The notes under the pieces: model-generated
What the model was told of the DNA's origin: nothing
What the model saw: only the letters and a program-made list of their open reading frames with translations
Database searches by the model: none
Part shown: positions 1 to 8,767 of the stretch, in pieces
How the letters are laid out: every line of letters begins with the position of its first letter
Position numbering within the stretch: the stretch's first letter is position 1
Origin: Clostridia bacterium
GTDB taxonomy: Bacteria; Bacillota; Clostridia; Christensenellales; Borkfalkiaceae
Direction: 5' to 3'
NCBI GenBank assembly: GCA_017471785.1
Contig: JAFURP010000021.1
Location: 1-64,000 of the forward strand
Length of the DNA: 64,000 nt
Position numbers and translations under genes: made by a program

Positions 1-310
1 GCAGTTCGGACTTGAAAAGGATGAAGATTTGCTGTTTGCGGCAGATTTGGTAGCGACGGTGGAAGAACATCGCGCTGAACTTATTCAGGGCATAGAAGAA
101 GCCTGTCATCACTATCGTGAAAACCGTATCAATCCTACGGATAAGAGTATTTTGCTGATCGCGATGGCGGAAATCAAATATTTCGACGAGATCCCGCCCG
201 TCGTATCCGTTTCGGAGGCTACGGGACTCGCAAAAAAATATTCCACCGAAAAGAGCGCCGATTTCGTAAACGGCGTGCTTTCGGGCGTAATCAATAAAAA
301 ATCGGTGTAA
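1..310 (+). CDS. nusB: Transcription antitermination factor NusB (3' part)
   Basis: The reading frame is open from the first bases of the window, so the 5' end of the gene is missing. The visible ~100 residues match the C-terminal half of NusB: helical segments followed by the family signature F-DEIPPVVSVSEATGLAKKYS and the ending TEKSADFVNGVLSG. NusB binds boxA RNA together with NusE (S10) and supports antitermination of rRNA transcription. It stands first in the nusB-folD-ispA-dxs run and its stop is 4 nt before folD. A TTG in frame at 29 is only an internal codon. Confidence 0.93.
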   Translation, partial: QFGLEKDEDLLFAADLVATVEEHRAELIQGIEEACHHYRENRINPTDKSILLIAMAEIKYFDEIPPVVSVSEATGLAKKYSTEKSADFVNGVLSGVINKKSV

Positions 311-313
311 AAG

Positions 314-1144
314 ATGAAAATTATTGACGGAAAGGCTTTGGCTGCTACTCTTCGCGCCGAGCTGAAAGACAAAATCGAAAATTCGAATATTCAACCGGGG
401 CTTGCCGTCGTGATCGTCGGGAACGATCCTGCTTCCCGTATATACGTTCGGAATAAGATCAAAGCGTGCGGTGAGATCGGTATCCGCTCCTTTTCTTACG
501 AACTGCCCGAAACGGCGACGCAAAAGGAAGTGGAGGATTTGCTCGACGCTTTAGCGGAAAAGGACGAGATACACGGGATCTTATTGCAGCTGCCTTTGCC
601 CAAAGGCTTGGATAGCGAAGCGGCGATGGCGCATATTCCTTTTGAAAAGGACGTGGACGGTTTTTCCGCTGAGAATTTGGGGCTGTTAACGTTGCATAAA
701 GAGAAGGTGGTGGCTTGTACGCCCCTCGGCATTATGAAGATACTTGAAAACGAAGGGGTGGACCTTTGCGGTAAGCACGCCGTCGTGATCGGGAGAAGCG
801 ATACGGTGGGCAAGCCTATGGCAATGCTGTTGCTCAACGCAAACGCTACCGTAACCGTATGCCACAGCAAAACGGTCGACCTCAAAGCAATTTGCAGGAC
901 GGCGGACGTACTCGTTTCCGCCGTTGGAAAAGCCAAATTCGTTACGGCGGATATGGTCAAAGAGGGCGCGGTCGTGATCGACGTGGGTATGAACCGCGAC
1001 GAGGACGGAAAGCTTTGCGGCGACGTGGATTTTGAAAACGTCAAAGAAAAAACCTCTTGCATCACTCCCGTTCCCGGCGGCGTAGGTCCTATGACGATCA
1101 CTATGCTTATGTATAATACGTGTATAACGGCGTTTAAGGAGTAA
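314..1144 (+). CDS. folD: Bifunctional methylene-THF dehydrogenase/methenyl-THF cyclohydrolase FolD
   Basis: This 276-aa cytosolic enzyme interconverts 5,10-methylene-THF, 5,10-methenyl-THF and 10-formyl-THF with NADP. The length is normal for FolD. Visible family marks are the folate-binding segment with Y-x3-K (IYVRNKIKACGEIGI), GILLQLPLP, the KDVDGF motif, the Rossmann signature VVIGRSDTVGKP and PVPGGVGPMT near the C-terminus. It sits between nusB and ispA. In many Clostridia the exonuclease VII genes xseA and xseB lie between folD and ispA, but here the gap is only 5 nt. Confidence 0.97.
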   Translation: MKIIDGKALAATLRAELKDKIENSNIQPGLAVVIVGNDPASRIYVRNKIKACGEIGIRSFSYELPETATQKEVEDLLDALAEKDEIHGILLQLPLPKGLDSEAAMAHIPFEKDVDGFSAENLGLLTLHKEKVVACTPLGIMKILENEGVDLCGKHAVVIGRSDTVGKPMAMLLLNANATVTVCHSKTVDLKAICRTADVLVSAVGKAKFVTADMVKEGAVVIDVGMNRDEDGKLCGDVDFENVKEKTSCITPVPGGVGPMTITMLMYNTCITAFKE

Positions 1145-1149
1145 AAAGA

Positions 1150-2031
1150 TTGAGCAGTTTTGATCTTCGTTATGAAAATTATTTATCCGCGTTCGAGGCG
1201 TATTTAAGCGCCTACGCGGACAAGCTTGTTACTCGTCCTGCGATTTTGGGCGAAAGTATGAAGTACAGTTTGCAAAACGGCGGCAAAAGGGTGCGCCCCG
1301 TGCTCGCCTTGGCGGTGGCGGAAACGCTCGAGCTTCCGAAAGAGGAGATCTTGCCCTTTGCCTTGGCGTTGGAGATGATACACGCCTATTCGCTCGTGCA
1401 CGACGATCTGCCGGCTATGGATAACGACGATTTCCGTCGTGGGAAACCCTCCAATCATAAGGCTTTTGGGGAAGCGAATGCGATCTTGGCAGGCGACGGG
1501 CTTTTGAACGAAGCCTACGCCCTGTGTTTTAACGAGAGCATGAAAGGGGAAAAATACGCTTTGGCGGCGAAGTTTCTCAACGAGTGCGCCGGTGTGTACG
1601 GTATGATCGCCGGTCAATCCGCGGATATGCAGTTTTCCCAAAGCGGCAAAGAGGTTACTGAAGAAGAGCTTGCGTATATTTACGAGCATAAAACGGGCAA
1701 GCTTTTGCTTGCGCCCGTCGTGATAGCGGGGATATTGAGCGGTAATAAGTATTATTTGTCCTTAGAAAGGTTTGGGAAATTGCTCGGTAAGCTTTTCCAA
1801 ATGACGGACGATATTTTGGACGTTACGGGGAATTTCGACGAGCTGGGCAAATCCGTTGGAAAGGACGAGGAGGAAAACAAGCTCACCTGCGTACGCTTAT
1901 ACGGCTTGGAGGGGGCGAAGATCCGCGCGGATATGTGCGCTGCCGATTGTCACGCCGTACTGGAGGGCGTGGAAGGGGATACGAGCTTTTTACACGATTT
2001 GGTGGATTTCGTCCGCACACGCAGTAAATAA
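1150..2031 (+). CDS. ispA: Polyprenyl (farnesyl) diphosphate synthase
   Basis: A 293-aa trans-prenyltransferase that condenses IPP with DMAPP/GPP to farnesyl diphosphate. The first aspartate-rich motif is in LVHDDLPAMDNDD, the second in LFQMTDDILD, and the GKRVRP substrate-binding motif is near residue 44. The start is TTG at 1150, preceded at a spacing of 8 nt by AAGGAG, which overlaps the end of folD. No better ATG exists upstream of the conserved N-terminus. It lies directly before dxs, so both isoprenoid genes are probably cotranscribed. Confidence 0.95.
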   Translation: MSSFDLRYENYLSAFEAYLSAYADKLVTRPAILGESMKYSLQNGGKRVRPVLALAVAETLELPKEEILPFALALEMIHAYSLVHDDLPAMDNDDFRRGKPSNHKAFGEANAILAGDGLLNEAYALCFNESMKGEKYALAAKFLNECAGVYGMIAGQSADMQFSQSGKEVTEEELAYIYEHKTGKLLLAPVVIAGILSGNKYYLSLERFGKLLGKLFQMTDDILDVTGNFDELGKSVGKDEEENKLTCVRLYGLEGAKIRADMCAADCHAVLEGVEGDTSFLHDLVDFVRTRSK

Positions 2032-2055
2032 CGCCGCTCCTATTGAGGATATCTT

Positions 2056-3792
2056 ATGTTAAAAAAGTTACAAAACGCTTCCATTAAAAATTGTACGAGA
2101 AACGAGCTGAACGTCGTTTGTGACGAATTGCGCCGCGTGATTTACGAAACGGTTATGCAATGCGGCGGACACCTTGCCTCCAATCTCGGCGCGGTGGAAT
2201 CCACCGTAGCGCTTTTTTACGTGTTTGATTTCCCCAACGATAAGATCGTTTTCGACGTAGGGCATCAATGCTATGCGTACAAGCTGTTAAGCGGTAGATT
2301 GGATAGATTCTCCACGCTCCGTAAGGCGGGGGGGATTTCGGGCTTTCCCAAGCGTACGGAAAGCGTTTACGACGCCTACGACACGGGGCACGCCGGTACT
2401 TCCGTTTCCGCTGCGATCGGGTTGGCTAAGGCAAGGGATCTACAGGGCGAAAGCCGCAATATTATCGCATATATCGGCGACGGCTCTTTCAATAACGGTT
2501 TGGTGTACGAAGCGCTCAGCAGCTTGAAAATTTTGAATACGAATATCCTGATTATCCTCAACGATAACGGTATGTCCATTTCTCCGACGGTAGGCGGTAT
2601 GTACGATATTCTTTCGCAGATCAAGGATAGCGAAAAACGGGAAAATATCCGTTTGCTCGAAAGCTTCGGGCTTACCTATCTCGGCGTAAAGGACGGCAAC
2701 GACGTAGACGAAATGGTGGACGCGTTGACGGAAGCGAAAGCGCTCTTGAAAAACGGCTCGGTGCTACTGCATATTGCGACGAAAAAGGGAAAGGGCTACG
2801 AGTTCAGTGAGGAGCATCCCACGAATACGCACGGCGTACCGCCCGTTGGATCGCCTAAAGAAAAGGAATATTCGGAGGTCTTGGGCGAAAGTCTTTGCGA
2901 TTTAGCGCAAAAAGACGGTAAGATCACCGTCGTATCGGCGGCAATGAAGGAGGCGTTGGGGCTTAGCGAATTTTTTGAAAAATACCCCGACCGCGCCTTT
3001 GACGTGGGGATTTGCGAGGAAAACGCTTCCGTGCTTTGCGCTTCTATGGCGACGGGGGGCTTAAAGCCTTATTACGCGATCTATTCCACTTTTTTACAAC
3101 GTGCGTTCGACGAGATCATTCACGACGTTTGCGCGCAGGATACGGCGGTTACTTTTTGTATCGACAGGGCGGGGATCTCCGGCTCGGACGGGGAAACGCA
3201 TCAAGGCGTTTTCGATTTATCCTATCTTTCGCTTATCCCCAATTTGACGATCGCCGTGCCCAAGGACACGGAAGAATTGAAAAGGTTGATGGAGTTCAGC
3301 GCGTCCTATCCCCATCCGCTCGCCATTCGCTATCCCCGTGCGGGGAAGGTCGTTTTCGATGCCAACGACGCGGAGATAAAGGTGGGAAAATGGGAGTATT
3401 TGCACCGCGAGAACCAAGCTGCAAGTGCAAAAGCTACCGTGATCGCCACGGGGGAACGCAGCTTGATAGTGGCGATGAAAGCGTTGCAAAACCTTAAAAA
3501 CAAAGGGCTTGGCTTTGACGTGGTTAACGCACGGTTCGTAAAGCCTTTGGATATCGAGCTTTTGAATAATTTACAAAGCGAATACGTCGTTACGATCGAG
3601 GACAACGTATTTTTAGGCGGTTTGGGCGCTATGATCGACGGAGCGCTCGTGCAAAGCGGAAAGCCTTGTAAGGTCAAGAATTTCGCCTATCGCGACGAAT
3701 TTATACCGCAAGGCAAGGTATGCGACCTACAAAGAGAATACGGCGTAAATTGCAAGGATATCGAAGCGTATCTATCGGAAGTGCTTGCATGA
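2056..3792 (+). CDS. dxs: 1-deoxy-D-xylulose-5-phosphate synthase
   Basis: This TPP-dependent transketolase-like enzyme joins pyruvate and glyceraldehyde 3-phosphate in the first step of the MEP isoprenoid pathway. At 578 aa it is shorter than the usual ~620. The TPP/Mg motif GDGSFNNGLVYEALS is present, as are the N-terminal HLASNLGAVE and the C-terminal DRAGISGSDGETHQGVFDLSYL. The segment that usually reads GIAEQHA is GICEENA: the catalytic Glu is kept but its neighbours are diverged. The stop overlaps the tlyA start as ATGA. Confidence 0.94.
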   Translation: MLKKLQNASIKNCTRNELNVVCDELRRVIYETVMQCGGHLASNLGAVESTVALFYVFDFPNDKIVFDVGHQCYAYKLLSGRLDRFSTLRKAGGISGFPKRTESVYDAYDTGHAGTSVSAAIGLAKARDLQGESRNIIAYIGDGSFNNGLVYEALSSLKILNTNILIILNDNGMSISPTVGGMYDILSQIKDSEKRENIRLLESFGLTYLGVKDGNDVDEMVDALTEAKALLKNGSVLLHIATKKGKGYEFSEEHPTNTHGVPPVGSPKEKEYSEVLGESLCDLAQKDGKITVVSAAMKEALGLSEFFEKYPDRAFDVGICEENASVLCASMATGGLKPYYAIYSTFLQRAFDEIIHDVCAQDTAVTFCIDRAGISGSDGETHQGVFDLSYLSLIPNLTIAVPKDTEELKRLMEFSASYPHPLAIRYPRAGKVVFDANDAEIKVGKWEYLHRENQAASAKATVIATGERSLIVAMKALQNLKNKGLGFDVVNARFVKPLDIELLNNLQSEYVVTIEDNVFLGGLGAMIDGALVQSGKPCKVKNFAYRDEFIPQGKVCDLQREYGVNCKDIEAYLSEVLA

Positions 3793-4580
3793 GAGCGGAT
3801 AAATATTTTGCCGACCGCTTCGGCTCTCGCACGAAAGCGGCGGAAGCGATCGAAAAGGGTTTAGTCCTCGTGAACGGCAAGTCCGTTCGCCCCAAGGACG
3901 AGATCAAGGAAACGGACGAAATTACGTTCGTACGGGCGGAGGAATATTTCGTTTCCAACGGCGGATATAAGCTCGCGCGCGCCGTAAAAAACTTTGCGAT
4001 CGACTGTAAAAATAAGATTTTCGTGGATATCGGGGCGAGTACGGGCGGATTTACCGATTGCTTGCTACAAAACGGCGCGGCGAAAGTGTACGCCGTGGAC
4101 GTGGGAGAAAGCTTGCTGCATGAAAGTCTTTTAACGAACGACAAGATCGTTCGAATGGAGAATACGAACGCGCGTTATTTGACGAAAGAGGATTTTTCGG
4201 ACGCGATCGACGGGATCGTAACGGACGTCAGCTTTATTTCTTTGCGATTGATCTTTCCCGTTATAAAAGCCGTTTTAAGCGATCGGGGCTTTGGAATAGT
4301 GCTTGTCAAGCCGCAATTCGAATGCGAGAAAAAGCATATCGGCAAGAGCGGTATCGTTGCGCCGTCGGCTCATTCTTCGATCGTGAAAAAAATACTTGCC
4401 TATGCAAGCGAAAACGGGTTATATCCTTTCGGGATCGTCAACGCGCCCGTTCGAAAGGGAAAGAATATCGAATACGTCTTATATCTTAAAGGCACGCCTA
4501 AGGATAAGCTTTCCGATCAACAAATCATAGAAGAAGTAAAAGCGCTCGTTACCAAATACGCCGCGGGCGAATTAACGTAA
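3789..4580 (+). CDS. tlyA: TlyA family rRNA (cytidine-2'-O)-methyltransferase
   Basis: 263 aa, the normal length. An N-terminal S4-like RNA-binding domain (MRADKYFADRFGSRTKAAEAI, VNGKSV) precedes a Rossmann methyltransferase with FVDIGASTGGFTDCLL as SAM motif I. Family members modify 16S and/or 23S rRNA; older annotation calls them hemolysin A. A longer frame runs back to 3720, but the ATG at 3789 overlaps the dxs stop (ATGA) and begins exactly at the S4 domain, so I chose it. It is translationally coupled to dxs and followed by nadK after 16 nt. Confidence 0.93.
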   Translation: MRADKYFADRFGSRTKAAEAIEKGLVLVNGKSVRPKDEIKETDEITFVRAEEYFVSNGGYKLARAVKNFAIDCKNKIFVDIGASTGGFTDCLLQNGAAKVYAVDVGESLLHESLLTNDKIVRMENTNARYLTKEDFSDAIDGIVTDVSFISLRLIFPVIKAVLSDRGFGIVLVKPQFECEKKHIGKSGIVAPSAHSSIVKKILAYASENGLYPFGIVNAPVRKGKNIEYVLYLKGTPKDKLSDQQIIEEVKALVTKYAAGELT

Positions 4581-4596
4581 ATACGTTGGTGAAAAG

Positions 4597-5403
4597 ATGA
4601 AAATCGGGGTACTCGGTAAAATTACAAAAGTAAAAAGCGAAGCCGTAATAGAGGAGCTCGTAGCGTTTTTGCGCGATTTAGGGCATGAAACGGTGCGTTT
4701 TTCTACGCCTTCCGATATTAAGAACGTCGACGTGGTCGTCATTCTTGGCGGCGACGGGGCGATCTTGCACTCCGCCGTTTGCGCGGCGAAAAATAACGTT
4801 AAGATCATTGGCGTCAATTACGGTAACGTCGGATTTTTAACGGAGTACGAGAAGGACGAGGGCGCGCATATCAAGGAATTGCTTGCGCAATTGGAAAAAG
4901 GGGTTTGCCGTATTTTGAAACGCACGCTTTTGCAATGCGAGGTGGGAGGTAAAACCTTTTACGCGCTCAACGAGATCGCTTTGCAAAGGGATTACGGCGT
5001 GTCTACGGCGAAGCCTACGCAGATATTGCGTTTGAAAATATCTTCGCAAGAGGGCGAGTATCTCGTCTCGGGGGACGGCTTATTAGCTTGTACGCCGACC
5101 GGTTCGACGGCGTATTCGCTGTCGGCGGGAGGGGCTATCCTAACGCCCGAAGCGCCCGTATTTATGATGACGCCCATTTGCGCCTTTTCACGGCGTACGC
5201 GCCCGACGGTGTTTTCCGATTCGGAGGAGTTTACGGTTAGTGTTATGCGTGGTAGAGCAATTTTGTTGGCTGACGGGCTCGTTGTTGCCACCGTGCCCGA
5301 AAACGCGGAAATTTGCATTAAAAAAGCGCCTTTTACGGCGGATTTTCCGACGAGAGCCAATTCGGATTTTTTTGCAAAGGTAAGGAATAAATTGAACGAT
5401 TAA
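4597..5403 (+). CDS. nadK: NAD kinase
   Basis: 268-aa ATP-dependent NAD+ kinase that makes NADP+. The GGDGAIL motif (residues ~51-57) carries the catalytic Asp; NEIALQRD and SGDGLLACTPTGSTAYSLSAGG are the conserved NAD-binding segments. The gene order tlyA-nadK-argR-recN is typical of Clostridia. The region after the TPTGSTAYSLSAGGAIL motif reads TPEAPVFMMTPICAFSRRTRP, in place of the usual P-x3-PICPHSL-like stretch, a mild divergence only. Confidence 0.95.
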   Translation: MKIGVLGKITKVKSEAVIEELVAFLRDLGHETVRFSTPSDIKNVDVVVILGGDGAILHSAVCAAKNNVKIIGVNYGNVGFLTEYEKDEGAHIKELLAQLEKGVCRILKRTLLQCEVGGKTFYALNEIALQRDYGVSTAKPTQILRLKISSQEGEYLVSGDGLLACTPTGSTAYSLSAGGAILTPEAPVFMMTPICAFSRRTRPTVFSDSEEFTVSVMRGRAILLADGLVVATVPENAEICIKKAPFTADFPTRANSDFFAKVRNKLND

Positions 5404-5433
5404 ATATAACGAAAGATAAAAGGAGTAGGGAAA

Positions 5434-5886
5434 ATGTTACGTTCGGCAAGACACGCCAAAATTTTAGAGATCATTTCTCGCAAGGAGATCGAAACGCAAG
5501 AGGAGCTTTGCTCGGAGCTTAACGCGCTCAATCTCGTGGTAACGCAAGCTACCATTTCGCGCGATATTCGCGATTTACATTTGTTTAAGGTCGCGGGTAT
5601 TGAAAAAAAATACCGTTACGCCTACATAAACGACGGCGAAAGCGAGATCTCGCCCAAAATGAAAGGGCTTTTCCGTGATTGCGTTATCTCGATCAAATCG
5701 GCTAAAAATCTCGTCGTTGTGAAAACGCTCACGGGAAACGGCGCAAACGCGGGCGCGGTGGTAGATAAGCTCAATTATAACGGCGTCGTCGGCTCGGTTG
5801 CGGGCGACGATACGCTTTTAATCGTTTGCGAGGACGACGATAGCGCGGTATTGATCGTAAACAAAATCAACGAATTTATGAAATAA
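5434..5886 (+). CDS. argR: Arginine repressor ArgR
   Basis: 150 aa, full length. The N-terminal winged helix (RHAKILEIISRKEIETQEELCSELN, then VTQATISRDIRDL) is the ArgR DNA-binding domain, and the C-terminal half holds GNGANAGAVVDKLNYNGVVGSVAGDDTLLIV, the arginine-binding oligomerisation domain. It represses arginine biosynthesis and activates catabolism in response to arginine. The RBS AGGAG lies about 10 nt upstream. No Arg-biosynthetic gene is in this window; the location beside recN is the ancestral Bacillota arrangement. Confidence 0.95.
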   Translation: MLRSARHAKILEIISRKEIETQEELCSELNALNLVVTQATISRDIRDLHLFKVAGIEKKYRYAYINDGESEISPKMKGLFRDCVISIKSAKNLVVVKTLTGNGANAGAVVDKLNYNGVVGSVAGDDTLLIVCEDDDSAVLIVNKINEFMK

Positions 5887-5895
5887 GGGAAAGGT

Positions 5896-7596
5896 ATGTT
5901 ATCCAAGCTCACCATTAAAAACGTAGCGTTGATCGAAAACGCGGATATCACGTTTGACTACGGCTTAAACGTACTTTCGGGCGAAACGGGCGCGGGAAAA
6001 TCGGTTATTCTCGATTCCGTTAATTTCGTTTTGGGTGCGAAAGCCGATCGGTCTATGATTCGTTACGGAGAAACGGAGTGTATGGTGAAGGCGGAGTTTT
6101 TCGTTGCGGAGAATGCCAAGGCGGTGGCAGTTCTTCGCGATATGGATATCGATTCGGACGGTGAGATCGTAATTTCCCGAAAATTCTCCGAAAACGGTAA
6201 GAACGCGGTAAAAATCAACGGTAATACGGTTACGGCGACGATGCTTCGCAGAGTCACCGATTGCCTAGTGGACGTACACGGGCAAAGCGAGCATTTCTTT
6301 TTATTAAAGGAAAGCAATCAGTTAAAGACCCTCGACGAGGTGGTCGGGGAAGCGCTCGTGCCTGAAAAACAAGAATTACAGGCGCTGTTGCACGAAAACC
6401 GTGAGATTGACGAGCAAATCGCCCTGCTGGGCGGCGACGAAAAGGAACGCGGTCGGCGTTTGGATGTCCTGAAATTTCAAATAGAGGAGATCCAAGCGGT
6501 GGATTTGAAGGAGGGCGAGGAGGAGGAATTGCTCGCCAAACGCAATAAGATCAAAAATCTCGAAAAGATCATTTCCGCTTTACGCGAAGCGACGGAGCGT
6601 TTATCGGGAGAGGGCGGCGTGCTCGACGGCTTGCGCGTATCCTCGCGCGCTTTATCGTCCGTGATCAAGCTGGACGAGGGCTACGAAAACGCGTATGAGA
6701 AGTTAGATAGTCTTGCTATCGAGGCGGACGACGTGGCGGAAACGTTGTCGGATATGGCGGACGAGCTGTATTTTGACGAAAACGAGGCGGAGGAAACGGA
6801 AACGCGCTTGGACGTTATCCGCGGCTTAAAACGAAAATACGGGGCGAATAAAGAGGAAATAGACGACTATTTGCAAACGATCGTCAAAGAATACGAGCTG
6901 TTATCCGATTGCGAGGGGCAATACGCGCTTTTGACTGCGAAAAAAGAAAAAGTCTTGAAAAAGATATATCGAATTTGCCGTAATATTACCGAGCTTCGTA
7001 AAACGCACGGCGCGGCGTTTTGTAAACGCGTAACCGAGGAATTAAAAACGTTAAACATTGAACACGCGCAATTCGAGATCGAATTCGACGAATATACGCA
7101 AGAGGACGCGAAAAATGCGACCGCAAGCGGCTTGGACGGCATACGATTTTTGTTTTCGGCAAATGCGGGCGAGCCTATGAAACCGCTTGGAAAGATCATC
7201 AGCGGCGGCGAGATGAGCCGATTTATGTTGGCGGTCAAAACGCAGCTTTCGTCCGTGAACGAGATCTCCACGTATATATTTGACGAAATCGACGCGGGTA
7301 TCAGCGGAAAAACGGCGAAGGTGGTAGGCGAGAAGCTTGCGCGCATTGCTAAAAATACCCAAATTATCGCCGTTTCGCATTTGGCGCAAATCGCGGCGAT
7401 GAGCGACAATGAATTTTTGATCGAAAAGCGCGAGGAGAAGAATAAGACCTTGACCTACGTGTATGCGCTTGACGAAAGAAGTAAAATACAAGAGATCGTG
7501 CGGTTGCTCGGCGGTACGGAAACGGACGAATACGCCTTAAAGCACGCGGAGGAATTGTTAAAACAGGCAAAAGAATACAAGCGTACCATTTCTTGA
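5896..7596 (+). CDS. recN: DNA repair protein RecN
   Basis: 566-aa SMC-like ATPase for recombinational repair of double-strand breaks. Walker A is SGETGAGKSV near residue 31. A long charged coiled-coil region occupies about residues 150-370, and the C-terminal lobe has the ABC signature ISGGEMSRFMLAVK with the Walker B stretch YIFDEIDAGISG and the H-loop VSHLAQIAA. Ten bases separate it from argR. In many Bacillota recN is SOS-regulated, but no LexA box is obvious immediately upstream here. Confidence 0.96.
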   Translation: MLSKLTIKNVALIENADITFDYGLNVLSGETGAGKSVILDSVNFVLGAKADRSMIRYGETECMVKAEFFVAENAKAVAVLRDMDIDSDGEIVISRKFSENGKNAVKINGNTVTATMLRRVTDCLVDVHGQSEHFFLLKESNQLKTLDEVVGEALVPEKQELQALLHENREIDEQIALLGGDEKERGRRLDVLKFQIEEIQAVDLKEGEEEELLAKRNKIKNLEKIISALREATERLSGEGGVLDGLRVSSRALSSVIKLDEGYENAYEKLDSLAIEADDVAETLSDMADELYFDENEAEETETRLDVIRGLKRKYGANKEEIDDYLQTIVKEYELLSDCEGQYALLTAKKEKVLKKIYRICRNITELRKTHGAAFCKRVTEELKTLNIEHAQFEIEFDEYTQEDAKNATASGLDGIRFLFSANAGEPMKPLGKIISGGEMSRFMLAVKTQLSSVNEISTYIFDEIDAGISGKTAKVVGEKLARIAKNTQIIAVSHLAQIAAMSDNEFLIEKREEKNKTLTYVYALDERSKIQEIVRLLGGTETDEYALKHAEELLKQAKEYKRTIS

Positions 7597-7678
7597 TGAA
7601 GTCACGGTTTTAACTTTTTTGTAAAAAACGGAATAGAACGACTCGATTTACACAAATTACCTTTAACGGAGGGAAATT

Positions 7679-8686
7679 ATGCGTAAATTGAGTCTTTTTC
7701 TTTTAGGAGCATTATTATCTTTCGCGTTTATAATCGGTGGCTTCGGTTCCGTCACCGCATCCGCAAACGCGGCGACGGTATATATAGGAGGAATGTCGGC
7801 AGGATTTACGCTGAAATCGGGAAGTCCGCAAATCGTCGGGCTTTGTGAGGTGATGACGGAAAGCGGAATGGTCGCGCCTGCCTTGAACGCAGGCTTGCGT
7901 ACGGGCGATCGTATCCTCTCCGTTAACGGCATAAAAATAGAAACGATCGAGCAATTAAACAAGATCATCGACACCAGCCAAGGCAAGGAGCTTACCGCGG
8001 AGATCCAAAGGGGGGACGAGACGTTTAACGTTTCGTTGTCTCCCGTAAAAGATAAAGTGGGCGGCCGTTATAAAATCGGTATTCTCGCACGCGACAGCGT
8101 TTCGGGGATCGGTACTGTTACCTATATAGATAAGAATAAAGGTCGTTTCGGTGCGCTTGGGCATTCCGTCGTGGGGGAAAATAAAAGAGAACTGAAAATA
8201 TCGGATGGAAACGTATATGCGTGCAGTATCGTAGGCGTTAACAAAGGTGTACGCGGTAAAGCGGGAGAGCTTCGCGGTATGTTTTTAAGCGATAAGACGC
8301 TCGGGAGAGCGGAAAAACTGTGTTATTGCGGTATTTTCGGGGAGCTTTCGGAGGATTTCAGCGTAAACGGCTTGCTTTGCGCGGAAGCCGATTCTTCCGA
8401 AGCCACTTTAGGGAATGCGTATATCTATTCTACGGTAGAAGGAGTAACTCCCGTTCGGTACGAAATAGAAATCGTTAAAGTGGATAGGCAAAACAAAGAG
8501 AATAAGAACTACGTAATAAAAATTACGGACGAGGATCTGATATCGCAAACGGGTGGAATCGTACAAGGTATGAGCGGCAGTCCGATCATACAAAACGGTA
8601 AATTGATAGGGGCGATAACGCACGTATTTTTGAACGATCCCACGAGAGGGTATGGGATCGATATCCAAACGATGCTACAAGAATAA
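7679..8686 (+). CDS. spoIVB: SpoIVB peptidase (S55 family, PDZ domain)
   Basis: 335 aa with an N-terminal signal/anchor (residues ~1-28), a PDZ domain (VAPALNAGLRTGDRILSVNG, ~60-120) and a C-terminal serine peptidase with catalytic His in GALGHSVV and catalytic Ser in GMSGSPIIQNGKLIGAITH. In spore formers SpoIVB is secreted from the forespore to trigger pro-sigma-K processing through SpoIVFA. It follows recN as usual. In most spore formers spo0A comes next; here a D,D-carboxypeptidase gene follows instead. RBS GGAGGG is at the expected distance. Confidence 0.93.
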   Translation: MRKLSLFLLGALLSFAFIIGGFGSVTASANAATVYIGGMSAGFTLKSGSPQIVGLCEVMTESGMVAPALNAGLRTGDRILSVNGIKIETIEQLNKIIDTSQGKELTAEIQRGDETFNVSLSPVKDKVGGRYKIGILARDSVSGIGTVTYIDKNKGRFGALGHSVVGENKRELKISDGNVYACSIVGVNKGVRGKAGELRGMFLSDKTLGRAEKLCYCGIFGELSEDFSVNGLLCAEADSSEATLGNAYIYSTVEGVTPVRYEIEIVKVDRQNKENKNYVIKITDEDLISQTGGIVQGMSGSPIIQNGKLIGAITHVFLNDPTRGYGIDIQTMLQE

Positions 8687-8695
8687 CGAAAATTA

Positions 8696-8717
8696 TGCCA
8701 CGCATAATAATTATGTG
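8696..8717. repeat. Imperfect inverted repeat between spoIVB and the carboxypeptidase gene
   Basis: About 10 nt after the spoIVB stop lies ACGCATAAT-A-ATTATGTGT, an inverted repeat with 8 of 9 arm positions pairing. There is no T-run after it, so it is more likely an operator-type dyad or a weak mRNA hairpin than an intrinsic terminator. Confidence 0.4.
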
Positions 8718-8767
8718 TAACATAGTAGTTTAATAATGTCTAACAAAATAGAAGATGGAGGGGGAAT

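Noticed and set aside
5187-5250. Possible frameshift in nadK near its divergent PICAFSRRTRP stretch
   Set aside because: The frame stays open with conserved sequence on both sides and a normal length, so it is divergence, not a frameshift.
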